From Hyphomicrobiales bacterium (lineage in GTDB: Bacteria > Pseudomonadota > Alphaproteobacteria > Rhizobiales > RI-29), in contig WGLQ01000014.1 in NCBI GenBank assembly GCA_016125495.1, forward strand, positions 62,001 through 126,000: 64,000 nt of DNA, read 5' to 3'. The notes under the pieces were generated by a model. That model had not been told where the DNA came from. It searched no databases and saw only the letters and a program-made list of their open reading frames with translations. Position 1 is the stretch's first letter; every line of letters begins with the position of its first letter. Below, piece by piece: positions 45,930 through 56,152 of the stretch. Both the position numbers and the translations under genes were made by a program.

Positions 45930-48900
45930 ATGGCCGACAACAACAACAAGATGCTCATCGACGCCGCGCACCCGGAAGAAACCCGGGTGGTCGTACTGCG
46001 CGGCGATCGCGTGGAGGAGTTCGACTACGAATCAGCTAGCCGCAAGCCACTTCGCGGCAACATCTTTCTCGCCAAGGTGACGCGCGTCGAGCCGTCCCTC
46101 CAGGCGGCGTTCGTGGACTATGGCGGGAACCGCCATGGCTTCCTGGCGTTCAACGAAATCCACCCCGACTACTACCAGATTCCGGTCGCGGACCGGCAGG
46201 CGCTGCTGGCCGAAGAGGCCGCCGAGCAACGCGCCGAACGTGATGGGGAAGAGCGCGCCGTCTCACGCCAGGGCGGCGAGCGCCGCAGGAGCGGTGGCGG
46301 TTCCGGCCGCGACGACGAGGACGGCCCGAACGTCGCCCGCGCCTCGGACGATGACGACGCCGACGGCGAAGCGGCCTTCGATGCCGATGATAGGAATGGC
46401 GACGGCGACCCGGACGAGGGCGACGACGAACTGCGGGCGGACAGCGACGAGGCCGATGGCGAAACGCTCGAGTCGTCATCCGATGACGACGGGGACGCTG
46501 CGACCGGCGACGATGCCAATGAAGATGCCGACGAGCCGGCGGACGACGACGCCGACGGCAAGCCCCGCGAAATGCTCGAGAGCAGCGGGCTCGATGACCC
46601 GGTGATCAGCGAGGAGCACTCCGGGGACGAAGGCACGACGCTGCAGGAGAATACGGCCAGCACCAGCACGAGCGAGCCCGGGCAGGCCGGCGCGGCCACG
46701 GCGAGCGCCTTCCTCGGCTTCTATACGGCGCCGATGCACCCGATGGTGCCGCAGCCGTCCGCTGAAGCCCCGGCGAGCGTGGGCCAGCAGGGCAGCGAAG
46801 GTCCGATCGGCGATGCCGACGCAGATGCGGACGGCAACGAGGGATCGCTGGACGTCGATCGCGCAGAAGGTGGAGAGGCCGGCAATGGCGACGGTCTCGG
46901 CCGCCGGCACCGGCGCTCGCGCCGCCGCCGCGTGCGCTCGCGCACGGGCGACAATGGCGGCGCAAGGCGCGCCGAAGGCGACCAGCCGGAGGCCGGCAGA
47001 GCAGAGGACGACGCGGCCGCGCCCCGCCGTGAGCGCCCCGCGCGAGGCCGTCGGCGCAATGACGACGAGGGCGACGAGGACGCCGACCGCGAGGACCAGA
47101 TCGAGGACGTCGGCCAGGAGGATGCACTCGAGGAAGTGCCACGGCGCATGCCCAAGCTGCGCCGGCAGTACCGCATCCAGGAAGTCATCCGCCGCCGCCA
47201 GATCGTCCTGGTCCAGGTCGTCAAGGAGGAACGCGGCAACAAGGGCGCCGCGCTCACCACCTATCTTTCGCTCGCCGGTCGCTACTGCGTACTGATGCCC
47301 AACACGCCGCGGGGCGGCGGCATCTCGCGCAAGATCACCAACCAGGCCGACCGCAAGCGGCTGCGCGAGATCGCCTCCGAACTCGAGGTTCCGGAGGGCA
47401 TGGGCCTCATCATCCGCACGGCCGGCGCGAGCCGCACGAAGGCGGAACTCAAGCGCGACTACGAATACCTGCTGCGCCTCTGGGAAAACGTCCGCGACCT
47501 CACCCTGAAGTCCAACGCTCCCTCGCTGGTCTACGAGGAAGGTAACCTCATCAAGCGCTCGATCCGCGATCTCTATTCCAAGGAGGTCGAGGAGATTATC
47601 GTCGCTGGCGAGGACGGCTACCGCGAAGCCAAGGACTTCATGCGCATGCTGACCCCCAGTCATGCCAAGAACGTCAAACTCTACCGCGATCCCGAGCCAC
47701 TGTTCACCCGCTACAAGATCGAGCGCCAGTTGAACGCCATGTTCAATCCGGTCGTCACCTTGAAGTCGGGCGGTTACATCGTGCTCAACCAGACCGAGGC
47801 GCTCGTCTCGGTCGACGTCAACTCCGGCAAGTCCACGCGCGAGCATTCGATCGAGGAGACGGCGCTCGCCACCAACCTCGAGGCGGCCGCCGAAGTCGCG
47901 CGTCAACTGCGTCTTCGCGACCTCGCCGGGCTCATCGTGATCGACTTCATCGACATGGAGGAGCGGCGCAACAACCGGCTCGTCGAGCGCCGCTTCAAGG
48001 AATGCCTCAAGGACGATCGGGCGCGCATCCAGGTCGGCAAGATCAGCGGATTCGGGCTGCTCGAGATGTCGCGCCAGCGGCTCCGGCCGGGCGTCGTCGA
48101 AGGTTCGACGACGCAGTGCCCGCACTGTCTCGGCACGGGCGTGATCCGTTCGGTCGAATCGGTTGCGCTCGCGGTCCTGCGCGGCCTCGAGGAGGCTTTG
48201 ATCGGCCAGACGCTCTGCGATCTCATCGCGGTCTGCACCGCCGAAGCCTCGCTCTACATCCTCAACCACAAACGCGACTTCATCCGCGAGATCGAGGCCC
48301 GCTACGGTGTCTCGATCCTGGTTCAGGCCGACGATCGGTTGCAGGGCGCCAACTTCCGCATCGACCAGATCAAGGGCACCGCGCGTCCCGCACCGGCCCG
48401 TGATACCGCCATCAAGATGCACAGCGCCTTCGTCGACGACCTGCCGGAGGACGAAATCGAAGATGAGGCGGAGGAAACCCCGACCAAGCCGGAGGTGCGG
48501 ACCAGCGGCGAGGACGAGGACGAGGCCGAGGAACGCCGCTCCAAGCGCCGCCGCCGCCGCCGGCGCGGGGGGCGTGACGAGCGGGACGAGGGCAGCGCAC
48601 TCGAGGCCCGCAAACCCGCCGGCACCGGCAGCCCGCAGGACCGCGAGTTCGAGGCCGAAGCCGATGGCGACGACGAAGAGGACGACAGCGCCAATGGCGG
48701 GCTCGAGGAGAGCGAGCGCGGGGATGACGAGACCGCCGGCAACGGTGACGAGGCGCGCAAGCGCTCCCGCCGGCGGGGCAAGCGTGGCGGTCGCAAGAAC
48801 CGGCGCGGCAACGGTGAGGTGACCGCGGGCGCGGCCCCGGACCGACCGGACGAGTCGGGCTCCGGCGATCGGCCGATCGATGTTCGACCCGACGATGAAG

Positions 48901-49280
48901 GCGACGCATCGACGGGGGCTCCAGCGACCGGCGAGCGGTTCGATCCCTTCGCCCACGTGTCGGTCATCACGCTGCCGGACGACGAACCGTTGCCGCCCCT
49001 CGGCGACGAGGCCGAAGCGGCGGATGCGCCAAAATCCCATGCGCGGACGGCTCCGATCGATCCTGGCGTCGAGAACGCGGGAGATCGCAGCGAGCCGCCG
49101 AGCCAGCCGGCCCCCGAGCGTGAGCGAGCGGAGATCGAGGAACCGTCAGCGCAAGCGCGCACCGGCGCGCCGGAGATCGCGAAACCCGCTGCGCCGGAGC
49201 CGGCAAAGCCAGCCGCGCCGCAGGAGCCGGATCGCCCGAAGCGCCGAGGGTGGTGGCAGACGGCGCTCGGTCGGGACTGA
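45930..49280 (+). CDS. rne: Ribonuclease E
   Basis: This endonuclease of 1116 residues scaffolds RNA decay. The start MADNNNKMLID at 45930 follows AGGGA. The S1 domain begins near residue 38 (KPLRGNIFLAKVTRVEPS). It is split by an acidic Asp/Glu/Ala-rich insert of roughly 300 residues (about 95-405), then resumes at RRQYRIQEVIRRRQ. Catalytic aspartates are in LVSVDVNSGKST (about 628) and LIVIDFIDM (about 670), 43 apart as in Escherichia coli. The zinc-link is QCPHCLG (about 730). The tail from about 840 is disordered with Arg-rich (RRSKRRRRRRRG) and acidic blocks, a degradosome scaffold. Confidence 0.96.
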   Translation: MADNNNKMLIDAAHPEETRVVVLRGDRVEEFDYESASRKPLRGNIFLAKVTRVEPSLQAAFVDYGGNRHGFLAFNEIHPDYYQIPVADRQALLAEEAAEQRAERDGEERAVSRQGGERRRSGGGSGRDDEDGPNVARASDDDDADGEAAFDADDRNGDGDPDEGDDELRADSDEADGETLESSSDDDGDAATGDDANEDADEPADDDADGKPREMLESSGLDDPVISEEHSGDEGTTLQENTASTSTSEPGQAGAATASAFLGFYTAPMHPMVPQPSAEAPASVGQQGSEGPIGDADADADGNEGSLDVDRAEGGEAGNGDGLGRRHRRSRRRRVRSRTGDNGGARRAEGDQPEAGRAEDDAAAPRRERPARGRRRNDDEGDEDADREDQIEDVGQEDALEEVPRRMPKLRRQYRIQEVIRRRQIVLVQVVKEERGNKGAALTTYLSLAGRYCVLMPNTPRGGGISRKITNQADRKRLREIASELEVPEGMGLIIRTAGASRTKAELKRDYEYLLRLWENVRDLTLKSNAPSLVYEEGNLIKRSIRDLYSKEVEEIIVAGEDGYREAKDFMRMLTPSHAKNVKLYRDPEPLFTRYKIERQLNAMFNPVVTLKSGGYIVLNQTEALVSVDVNSGKSTREHSIEETALATNLEAAAEVARQLRLRDLAGLIVIDFIDMEERRNNRLVERRFKECLKDDRARIQVGKISGFGLLEMSRQRLRPGVVEGSTTQCPHCLGTGVIRSVESVALAVLRGLEEALIGQTLCDLIAVCTAEASLYILNHKRDFIREIEARYGVSILVQADDRLQGANFRIDQIKGTARPAPARDTAIKMHSAFVDDLPEDEIEDEAEETPTKPEVRTSGEDEDEAEERRSKRRRRRRRGGRDERDEGSALEARKPAGTGSPQDREFEAEADGDDEEDDSANGGLEESERGDDETAGNGDEARKRSRRRGKRGGRKNRRGNGEVTAGAAPDRPDESGSGDRPIDVRPDDEGDASTGAPATGERFDPFAHVSVITLPDDEPLPPLGDEAEAADAPKSHARTAPIDPGVENAGDRSEPPSQPAPERERAEIEEPSAQARTGAPEIAKPAAPEPAKPAAPQEPDRPKRRGWWQTALGRD

Positions 49281-49297
49281 CCCGCGGACCAGCGAGA

Positions 49298-49318
49298 GGC
49301 GGACCGCCGCGGTCCGCC
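49298..49318. terminator. Hairpin between convergent rne and aminotransferase genes
   Basis: GGCGGACC and GGTCCGCC form a perfect 8-bp stem with loop GCCGC, 17 bases after the rne stop. It may act for both directions; no strong T-run. Confidence 0.5.
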
Positions 49319-49381
49319 GACCAGCTCCAACCGGCAAGACAGGGACGCTCGTTCCTGCCCTGCCGTCCTTCGGGGCGGGTC

Positions 49382-50557
49382 TCAGTAGCGCTTCAGAAAC
49401 GTGACCAGCCTCTCGCTGCCCTCCGTGACCGCATCGCGTGATCCGGCATAGGAGAAGCGTACGAAGCTGCGCCCCCGCGCGGCGTCGAAATCGACGCCGG
49501 GCGTGATCGCGATGCCCGCCTCGTGCAGCAACCGCCGGGCGAAGCGGTCGCTGTCGTCGTCGACCTCGGACGTATCGGCATAGAGATAAAAGGCGCCGTC
49601 GGCGGGAGCGATGCCGCTCAGTCCAGCCTCGGCCAGCGCGGCCGTCAGAAGCGCCCGGTTGCCAGCATAGAGCGCTCGGTTCGCCTCCAGTTCGTCGCGG
49701 GCCGAGAGCGCGCCGAGTGCGGCGAATTGCGAGATCGTCGGCGGCGAGATGAAAAAGTGCTGCTGGAGACGCTCGAAACGGCCAACCGCCTGCCGTGGCA
49801 CCACCAGCCAGCCGAGCCGCCAGCCGGTCATGGAAAAATACTTCGAGAAGCTGTTGACCACCACCACCCGATCACTGAACGCGAGAGCGCTGCTGGCGGG
49901 AGCGTCATAGGTCAGCCCGTGATAGATCTCGTCCGAGATGTAGTCGATCGAGCGTTCCTCGCAGCAGCCGACCAGCGCCTTCAGTTCGTCGGGTCGCAGC
50001 ATCGTGCCGGTCGGATTGGCCGGCGATGCTACGAGGAGACCGGCAAGGCCCCGGCGATCGGCCTCGCGTGCGAGCATGTCGGGCGACGGGACCCAGCGCT
50101 CCTGCGGCCCGATCGAAAGCAGCACCGGCTCGAGGCCGAGCGCGGCGACGATCTGGCGATAGCAGGGATAGCCGGGCGAGGTGAGGGCGACACGCGCCCC
50201 CTGATCGAACAGCGCCAGGAAACTCAACAGGAACCCGGCGGACGAGCCTGTCGTCACGACGATCCGCTCGGGCCCCACATCGAGCCCGTACCAGTCGGCA
50301 TAGAGCCGGGCGATGCCTTCGCGCAGCGCCCCCAGGCCGAGCGCATCCGTATAGCCGATCCGATCGCGCTCCAGAGCCTCTCTCGCGGCCTCGAGAGCGA
50401 GCCGCGGCGCCTTGGTGCCGGGCTGGCCGATCTCCATGTGCAGGATGCGCCGGCCCGATGCCTCGAGACGGTTGGCCTCGCGCATCAGCTCCATGACGTG
50501 GAACGGCTCGACATCGCCACGCAACGAGAGGGCCCGGATCAATCCGCCATCGACCAT
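49382..50557 (-). CDS. Class I/II PLP-dependent aminotransferase
   Basis: This fold-type I aminotransferase of 391 residues has the PLP lysine in VVNSFSKYFSMTGWRLGW. Other family sites are SPANPTGTMLRPDELKAL, ISDEIYHGLTY and the C-terminal Arg region SFVRFSYAGS that binds the substrate carboxylate. The ATG at 50557 follows AAAGGA. The amino-acid specificity is open (aspartate/aromatic-type is likely). It is divergent from the M48 protease gene. Confidence 0.93.
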   Translation of the reverse strand: MVDGGLIRALSLRGDVEPFHVMELMREANRLEASGRRILHMEIGQPGTKAPRLALEAAREALERDRIGYTDALGLGALREGIARLYADWYGLDVGPERIVVTTGSSAGFLLSFLALFDQGARVALTSPGYPCYRQIVAALGLEPVLLSIGPQERWVPSPDMLAREADRRGLAGLLVASPANPTGTMLRPDELKALVGCCEERSIDYISDEIYHGLTYDAPASSALAFSDRVVVVNSFSKYFSMTGWRLGWLVVPRQAVGRFERLQQHFFISPPTISQFAALGALSARDELEANRALYAGNRALLTAALAEAGLSGIAPADGAFYLYADTSEVDDDSDRFARRLLHEAGIAITPGVDFDAARGRSFVRFSYAGSRDAVTEGSERLVTFLKRY

Positions 50558-50804
50558 GCGTACGTCCTTTCGCTCTCGTCATCCGATGATGCGTGGCGAC
50601 CCGAAACCCCTGACCGCAAGCCCAATGACCACTCTCACGGGGGCCGTTCGTCGTTCGGTCACCGTATCGCCCAAAATGGGACAATAGTCCTCATCCATCG
50701 CGCCGGCGCGACAAGTCGTCGTGCGTCGACCTCGCCCGAATCCGGCGACGACGATTGGAATATGCGGCCAATTCGCCTATGTCTCGTCTGCGAAAGGCGG
50801 TCCC

Positions 50805-52235
50805 ATGCTCGAGATGATGCGCAGATATCCCAACGCTCCCGGCCTCTCGGGTGAGCGCCTGCGACGTGACTGGCGAACCGGTGCGCAACGCTTGGCGGTG
50901 TTGGCGCTCGCCGTCGTATCGATTGTGCTCGAGAGCGCCTCGGCACAGGCCCAGCGCCTCAGCTTCGTGCGCGATACCGAACTCGAGCAACTGCTCAGCG
51001 ACTATTCGGCACCGATCTTCCGTGCCGCGGGCCTCGGCGGCGGACGCGTCACGATGCGCATCGTCAAGGACAACAGCTTCAATGCCTTCGTCCTCGACGG
51101 CCGCAACGTCTTCATGAATACCGGCACATTGATGCAGTCCGACACGCCGAACGAGGTGATCGGGGTCATCGCGCACGAGGCCGGCCACATCGCGGGCGGC
51201 CACCTCGCGGATATCCGCGCCAAGATCAAACGTGATTCGACCCGCCTCATGCTCATGCAGGCCCTGGGCATCGCGGCCATGGCGGCAGGTGCGGCCTCGG
51301 GCGACAAGGACATTGGCGAGATCGCGGGCGGCGTCGGCCAGACCATCCTCGGGGCCTCTGGCACGGCGGTGCAGCGCGGCATCCTGACCTATCGCCGGGT
51401 CCACGAATCGGCGGCGGATCAGGCAGCGATCTCCTATCTCAATGCTACGCGCCAGTCGGCCCGGGGCATGCTGTCGACCTTCGAGCGCTTCGCGCAGCAG
51501 GAACTCTTTTCGGCCCAGCTCCAGGACCCCTATGTGCGCAGCCACCCGATGCCGCAACAGCGCATCGCCCAGCTGCGCAACCTCGCCTCCCGCAGTCCGC
51601 ATTTCGACGAGCGCGATGCGCCGTCGCTCCAACTGCGCCACGATCTCATGCGGGCCAAGCTCTCCGGCTATCTCGAGCGCCCGCAGACCGTTTTCAATCG
51701 CTTTCCCGAGAGCGACAACAGCCTGCCCGCGCAATACGCGCGGGCCATCGCGAGCTTTTTCGGCTCGGGTATCGAGAGCGCGTTGCCTCGCGTGGAGCGG
51801 CTCATCGCCGCCAAGCCGGATTACCCCTATTTCCACGAACTCAAAGGCGAACTCCTGCTGCGTAGCGGACGCGCGGCTGAAGCGGTCGGACCGCTGCGCA
51901 AGGCGCTCACGCTGGCGGGCGACGGCGATCTCATCCGCATCCGGCTCGCACAGGCGCTGATTTCGATGAACGATCGCTCGGTCGTCGACGAGGCCATAGC
52001 CATGCTGCGCAAGGCGCTGACGAGCGAAGAGAATTCGGCGGGCTACCGCCAGCTCGCCACCGCCTACTGGCAAAGCGGGCGGGAGGGCGATGCCTACCTC
52101 GCTTCGGCTCAAGCACACTTCTTCGAGGGCAACCTCGGCGAGGCCAAGCGCTTTGCCGAGCGCGCTCAAGCACAATTCCGTCAGGGAACACCAAGTTGGA
52201 TCAAGGCTGACGACATCATAAAGTTTCAGCGTTAG
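50805..52235 (+). CDS. M48 family metalloprotease with C-terminal TPR-like region (BepA type)
   Basis: This exported zinc protease of 476 residues resembles BepA, which watches over outer-membrane protein and LptD assembly. A signal segment (LAVLALAVVSIVLESASA) ends at AQA. The zinc motif is VIAHEAGHIAGGH, with the third ligand in RRVHESAADQAA. The C-terminal about 170 residues are helical repeats (PYFHELKGELLLRSGRAAEA). The start at 50805 (MLEMMRRY) follows AAAGGCGG. Pairing with a DsbA gene downstream fits a role in envelope folding, and lptD is also in the window. Confidence 0.92.
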   Translation: MLEMMRRYPNAPGLSGERLRRDWRTGAQRLAVLALAVVSIVLESASAQAQRLSFVRDTELEQLLSDYSAPIFRAAGLGGGRVTMRIVKDNSFNAFVLDGRNVFMNTGTLMQSDTPNEVIGVIAHEAGHIAGGHLADIRAKIKRDSTRLMLMQALGIAAMAAGAASGDKDIGEIAGGVGQTILGASGTAVQRGILTYRRVHESAADQAAISYLNATRQSARGMLSTFERFAQQELFSAQLQDPYVRSHPMPQQRIAQLRNLASRSPHFDERDAPSLQLRHDLMRAKLSGYLERPQTVFNRFPESDNSLPAQYARAIASFFGSGIESALPRVERLIAAKPDYPYFHELKGELLLRSGRAAEAVGPLRKALTLAGDGDLIRIRLAQALISMNDRSVVDEAIAMLRKALTSEENSAGYRQLATAYWQSGREGDAYLASAQAHFFEGNLGEAKRFAERAQAQFRQGTPSWIKADDIIKFQR

Positions 52236-52408
52236 GAGTGGGATCGGCAAGCGCGTGCCACGTGGCGGCGATCGCCACGCGATCTTTCACCATGTCCGGC
52301 CATCCCACCGCTCAGCCGGGCGCGGGCGTGACCAACGCGAAGCTGTTGCGAGGGCGCGACCCCACGCTCTCGTCCGACCAATAGAGCCTCGAGAAAGGGA
52401 CAACTCAG

Positions 52409-53344
52409 ATGCCTTCAAACGAAAAGAGTACGCAGCCATCGGGTGACTCCTTTGCGCGCGTCCTTATTCCCGTGGCAGCAATGCTCGCGGTCACCGGCGG
52501 CCTCGTCGCCCTGACACCGCTCGGCAAGTCCGGAGGACAGACGGCCAACACCGCGACGCTCGCGACTGGCGCGACGACCTCCGCCCCGGCCGCGACCGCC
52601 GAGGCCGGCGCTGGCGCCGCGAGCGATGGCACGGACCAGCCGTTGCGTCTTGCGACCATCAACGATGCCCAAAAGAGCGACATCGAGGCGGTCGTGCGCC
52701 GCTACCTGCTCGACAACCCCGAAATCCTGCTCGAGATGCAGAACGCGTTCGAATCGAAGATGGAGGCGCGGCGCGAGGAGCAGATGCGGGTGGTCCTGGC
52801 CACGCAGAGCGAAACGCTCTTTCGCAGCACCACGGCGCCGACCCTCGGGGCCGTGAAGGGCGACGTGACCGTCGTCGAATTCTTCGATTACAACTGCGGC
52901 TTCTGCAAGCGCGCGCTCGATGGCATCGGCAAGCTGATCGAATCGGACAAGAACGTGCGCGTCGTCTTCAAGGAGTTCCCGATCTTCGGCGAGGACAGTG
53001 AGGCGGCGGCCCGCGCCGCCCTCGCCGCCGCCAAGCAGGACAAGTATTGGGAAATGCACGCCGCGCTCTACAACAAGCCCGGTCGCGCCAATGCCGCCAA
53101 GGCCCTGCAGATCGCCAGCGAGATCGGCCTCGATATGGCGCGCTACAATGCCGACTTGACTTCGGCGGATGTGACCTCCGAGATCCAACGCGTCCAACAG
53201 CTCGCCGAGGCCATGGGAATCCGCGGCACTCCGCACTTTTTCGTCGGCGACAAGGTCATCCCAGGAGCGCCCGAGGACCTTTTCGAACAGCTGACCGAGC
53301 GTGTTGCAGAGGTGCGTCAATCCGGCGGCTGCAAGGTCTGCTGA
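52409..53344 (+). CDS. DsbA-family thiol oxidoreductase, membrane-anchored
   Basis: This 311-residue protein has one N-terminal helix (VLIPVAAMLAVTGGLVAL), an Ala/Thr-rich linker and a helical lead (about 88-145). The thioredoxin-fold domain has active site YNCGFCKRALD and cis-Pro loop IRGTPHFFVGD. The inserted helical part is typical of DsbA. An extra CKVC sits at the very C-terminus. It may form or isomerise disulphides in envelope proteins; the many Cys-pair proteins encoded here would be natural clients. AAAGGGA precedes the ATG at 52409. Confidence 0.93.
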   Translation: MPSNEKSTQPSGDSFARVLIPVAAMLAVTGGLVALTPLGKSGGQTANTATLATGATTSAPAATAEAGAGAASDGTDQPLRLATINDAQKSDIEAVVRRYLLDNPEILLEMQNAFESKMEARREEQMRVVLATQSETLFRSTTAPTLGAVKGDVTVVEFFDYNCGFCKRALDGIGKLIESDKNVRVVFKEFPIFGEDSEAAARAALAAAKQDKYWEMHAALYNKPGRANAAKALQIASEIGLDMARYNADLTSADVTSEIQRVQQLAEAMGIRGTPHFFVGDKVIPGAPEDLFEQLTERVAEVRQSGGCKVC

Positions 53345-53542
53345 TCGGGCCACCGGTTGTCGCGCCGCCCTCGCCGTCGCTGCCGGCGGCGAGCGGATGG
53401 GCCGATGGGCGCCCGCCGCTGGGCGGACGCCATTCACACGTTGTGCACGACCTTGCACGCACGCGGCGGGATCGACTTGCCAACGCGGCCCCGGTGGCGC
53501 ACCAGGAAGGCGGAACGGCGACGGGGAGCGGGCCGAGAGGCG

Positions 53543-54004
53543 ATGTCCAAAGACAAACACAAGACCGAGGCAGAGCTGATCCGCGAATTGGCGGAGCTGC
53601 TGGGCGAAACCGGGCTCACCGAAATCGAGATCGAGCGGGAGGGGTTTCGCGTTCGCGTTGCCCGAAATGTCCAGGTCCTGGCCCATGCCGGCATGGCGGC
53701 CCCGCTCGGGGTGGCGGCAGCGGCGTCGGTGGCAACGCCGGTCAAGACCGGTGAAGGGACTGCGAGCACGGTCGGCGCGGTGCCGAGCCCGATGGTTGGC
53801 ACCGTCTATCTTGCGCCAGAACCCGGTGCCCCGGCTTTCGTGGCGGTCGGCCAGCAGGTCAGTCAGGGCCAGACGATCCTCATCGTCGAGGCCATGAAGA
53901 CGATGAACCATATTCCGGCACCCCGGGCCGGGCGAATCACCGCAATCCTGGTGCAGGATGGCCAGCCCGTCGAATACGGCGAGCCTCTTGTCGTGATCGA
54001 GTAG
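53543..54004 (+). CDS. accB: Acetyl-CoA carboxylase biotin carboxyl carrier protein
   Basis: This carrier of 153 residues shuttles CO2 on biotin in fatty-acid synthesis. The biotin-accepting lysine is in [11 protein letters not shown], and [12 protein letters not shown] opens the biotinyl domain. The N-terminal region ([19 protein letters not shown]) is the standard dimer helix, joined by an Ala-rich linker. The ATG at 53543 follows GAGAGG. accC follows after 19 bases. The aroQ gene that often precedes accB in this group is missing. Confidence 0.96.
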   Translation: MSKDKHKTEAELIRELAELLGETGLTEIEIEREGFRVRVARNVQVLAHAGMAAPLGVAAAASVATPVKTGEGTASTVGAVPSPMVGTVYLAPEPGAPAFVAVGQQVSQGQTILIVEAMKTMNHIPAPRAGRITAILVQDGQPVEYGEPLVVIE

Positions 54005-54023
54005 CGCAGCGAAGGGCCCGGCG

Positions 54024-55379
54024 ATGTTCGACAAGGTGCTCATCGCGAACCGCGGCGAGATCGCGCTGCGGGTGCAACGCGCCTGCAAGGAACTTGGTGT
54101 CCGCACGGTTGCGGTGCACTCGACGGCGGATGCCGACGCCATGCACGTTCGCCTCGCCGACGAGAGCGTGTGCATCGGGCCGCCCTCGGCGAGCGGCAGC
54201 TATCTCAACATTCCGTCGTTGGTGGCGGCCTGCGAGATCACCGGCGCGGACGCGGTCCATCCTGGCTACGGCTTTCTATCCGAGAACGCACGCTTTGCCG
54301 AAATCCTCGAGGACCACGGCATCACCTTCATCGGCCCGACCTCCGAGCACATCCGGATCATGGGCGACAAGATCGAGGCCAAGGCGACGGCCGAGCGGCT
54401 CGGCATTCCGGTGGTGCCGGGCTCGAAGGGTGCGGTGACGAACGAACGCGAGGCGCGCCTCGCCGCGAGTGAAATCGGCTATCCGGTGCTCGTCAAGGCG
54501 GCCGCCGGCGGTGGCGGGCGTGGCATGAAGGTCGCCCGCACGGCCAGCGAACTCGCCGTCGCCGTATCGACCGCGCGCAGTGAGGCCAAGGCCGCGTTCG
54601 GCGACGATTCCGTCTACCTCGAGAAATACCTCGAAAAGCCGCGTCACATCGAAATCCAGGTGATCGGCGATGGCGAAGGAGCCGGAGTGCACCTCGGCGA
54701 GCGCGACTGCTCGCTTCAGCGGCGCCACCAGAAGGTTTGGGAGGAGGCCCTCTCGCCCGCGCTCAACGATCATGAACGCCGCCGGATCGGCAACACCGTC
54801 GCAACGGCGATCGGGGAACTCGGCTATCGCGGAGTGGGCACGGTCGAATTCCTCTATGAGAACGGATCGTTTTATTTCATCGAGATGAATACCCGTCTCC
54901 AGGTCGAGCACCCGGTGACCGAGATGATCACCGGGCTCGACCTCGTGATCGAGCAACTGCGCATCGCGGCCGGCGGCGGCCTCAGCTTCCGTCAGGAGGA
55001 TGTCACCTTCGCCGGCCACGCCATCGAATGCCGGATCAACGCCGAGAACCCGCGCACCTTCGCCCCCTCACCGGGCAAGATCTCCTATTTCCATCCGCCG
55101 GGCGGGCTCGGCGTGCGGGTCGACTCGGGCGTCTATCAGGGCTATTCGATCCCACCCTACTACGACAGCCTGATCGGCAAGCTGATCGTGCACGGCAAGA
55201 ACCGCAACGAGTGCCTCATGCGCCTCAAGCGCGCGCTCGGCGAGTTCGTGATCGACGGCATCGAAACCACGATCCCGCTGTTCAACCGCCTCATCCGCGA
55301 ACCGGACATCGCCAACGGCGTCTATGATATCCATTGGCTGGAGAAGTATCTGGCCGGGCAGGAGGCGCCCAGCGATTAA
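54024..55379 (+). CDS. accC: Acetyl-CoA carboxylase biotin carboxylase subunit
   Basis: This ATP-grasp enzyme of 451 residues carboxylates biotin on AccB. Landmarks are [29 protein letters not shown], the glycine-rich ATP loop [13 protein letters not shown] and the catalytic region [16 protein letters not shown], with [16 protein letters not shown]. Length is standard. It sits between accB and aat. Confidence 0.97.
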   Translation: MFDKVLIANRGEIALRVQRACKELGVRTVAVHSTADADAMHVRLADESVCIGPPSASGSYLNIPSLVAACEITGADAVHPGYGFLSENARFAEILEDHGITFIGPTSEHIRIMGDKIEAKATAERLGIPVVPGSKGAVTNEREARLAASEIGYPVLVKAAAGGGGRGMKVARTASELAVAVSTARSEAKAAFGDDSVYLEKYLEKPRHIEIQVIGDGEGAGVHLGERDCSLQRRHQKVWEEALSPALNDHERRRIGNTVATAIGELGYRGVGTVEFLYENGSFYFIEMNTRLQVEHPVTEMITGLDLVIEQLRIAAGGGLSFRQEDVTFAGHAIECRINAENPRTFAPSPGKISYFHPPGGLGVRVDSGVYQGYSIPPYYDSLIGKLIVHGKNRNECLMRLKRALGEFVIDGIETTIPLFNRLIREPDIANGVYDIHWLEKYLAGQEAPSD

Positions 55380-55417
55380 CGGCGCCACGCCGACCGTTGC
55401 AATGGGGATCCGCCCAC

Positions 55418-56152
55418 TTGAGCGCGAAGAACGACATCCTCCTCGACATCACGCCCCGCCTCGTCCTCGACCTCTACAAGCGCGGCATCTTTCCGATGGC
55501 CGAGAGCGCGGACGATCCGAATCTGCTCTGGATCGAGCCGCGTTACCGGGGCGTCCTGTTCCTCGAAGAGTTGCATGTGCCGCGCCGGTTGCGGCGGACC
55601 GTTCGCCAGGACCGATTCACGGTGCGCGTCGACCGGGACTTCGCGAGCACGATCGATGGTTGCGCCGGCGGCGGGCTCGAGCGTCCGACGACATGGATCA
55701 ATACCGCCATCCGCCAACTCTTCGGCGAACTCTTCAAGCTCGGCAATTGCCATACGGTCGAGGTCTACCTCGAGGACCGGCTCGTCGGCGGGCTCTACGG
55801 CGTCTCGCTCGGCGGCGTGTTCTTCGGCGAAAGCATGTTCTCGGTCGAGCGCGATGCCAGCAAGGTCGCCTTCGTCCACCTCGTCGCGCGACTCGTGGCC
55901 GGTGGCTACACGCTGCTCGACACCCAGTTCATCACCGAGCACCTCATGCAATTCGGCGTGCGCGAAGTCCCGCGCCAGCGGTTCATGGGATTTCTCGAAA
56001 GCGCAGTGGCGCGTGACGACAGCGACTTCCTGCGCCTACCGGGAGCAACCGACGGCGAGACGGTGCTCGCGATCGTCGATGCCTACGCGGCCACGCGCGC
56101 GCGACTGCTTGCCAAGCCGTCCCGTCCGGCCACGCCGGACACGTCAGCGTAA
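55418..56152 (+). CDS. aat: Leucyl/phenylalanyl-tRNA-protein transferase
   Basis: This enzyme adds Leu or Phe to the N-terminus of proteins starting with Arg or Lys, marking them for ClpS/ClpAP degradation (N-end rule). Conserved parts are YKRGIFPMAE, the aminoacyl-tRNA site GGLYGVSLGGVFFGESMFS and LLDTQFITEHL. The start is TTG at 55418 (then SAKNDILLDIT) because that aligns with the family N-terminus; no ATG is available. It has 244 residues. It starts 38 bases after accC, and its last 9 bases overlap the convergent DUF2155 gene. Confidence 0.93.
   Translation: MSAKNDILLDITPRLVLDLYKRGIFPMAESADDPNLLWIEPRYRGVLFLEELHVPRRLRRTVRQDRFTVRVDRDFASTIDGCAGGGLERPTTWINTAIRQLFGELFKLGNCHTVEVYLEDRLVGGLYGVSLGGVFFGESMFSVERDASKVAFVHLVARLVAGGYTLLDTQFITEHLMQFGVREVPRQRFMGFLESAVARDDSDFLRLPGATDGETVLAIVDAYAATRARLLAKPSRPATPDTSA

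Noticed and set aside
46476-49040. Minus-strand open frame of 854 codons
   Set aside because: Antisense to rne and hydrophobic only because acidic/Ala codons read as Leu/Val/Ala/Arg in reverse. No domain is recognisable.
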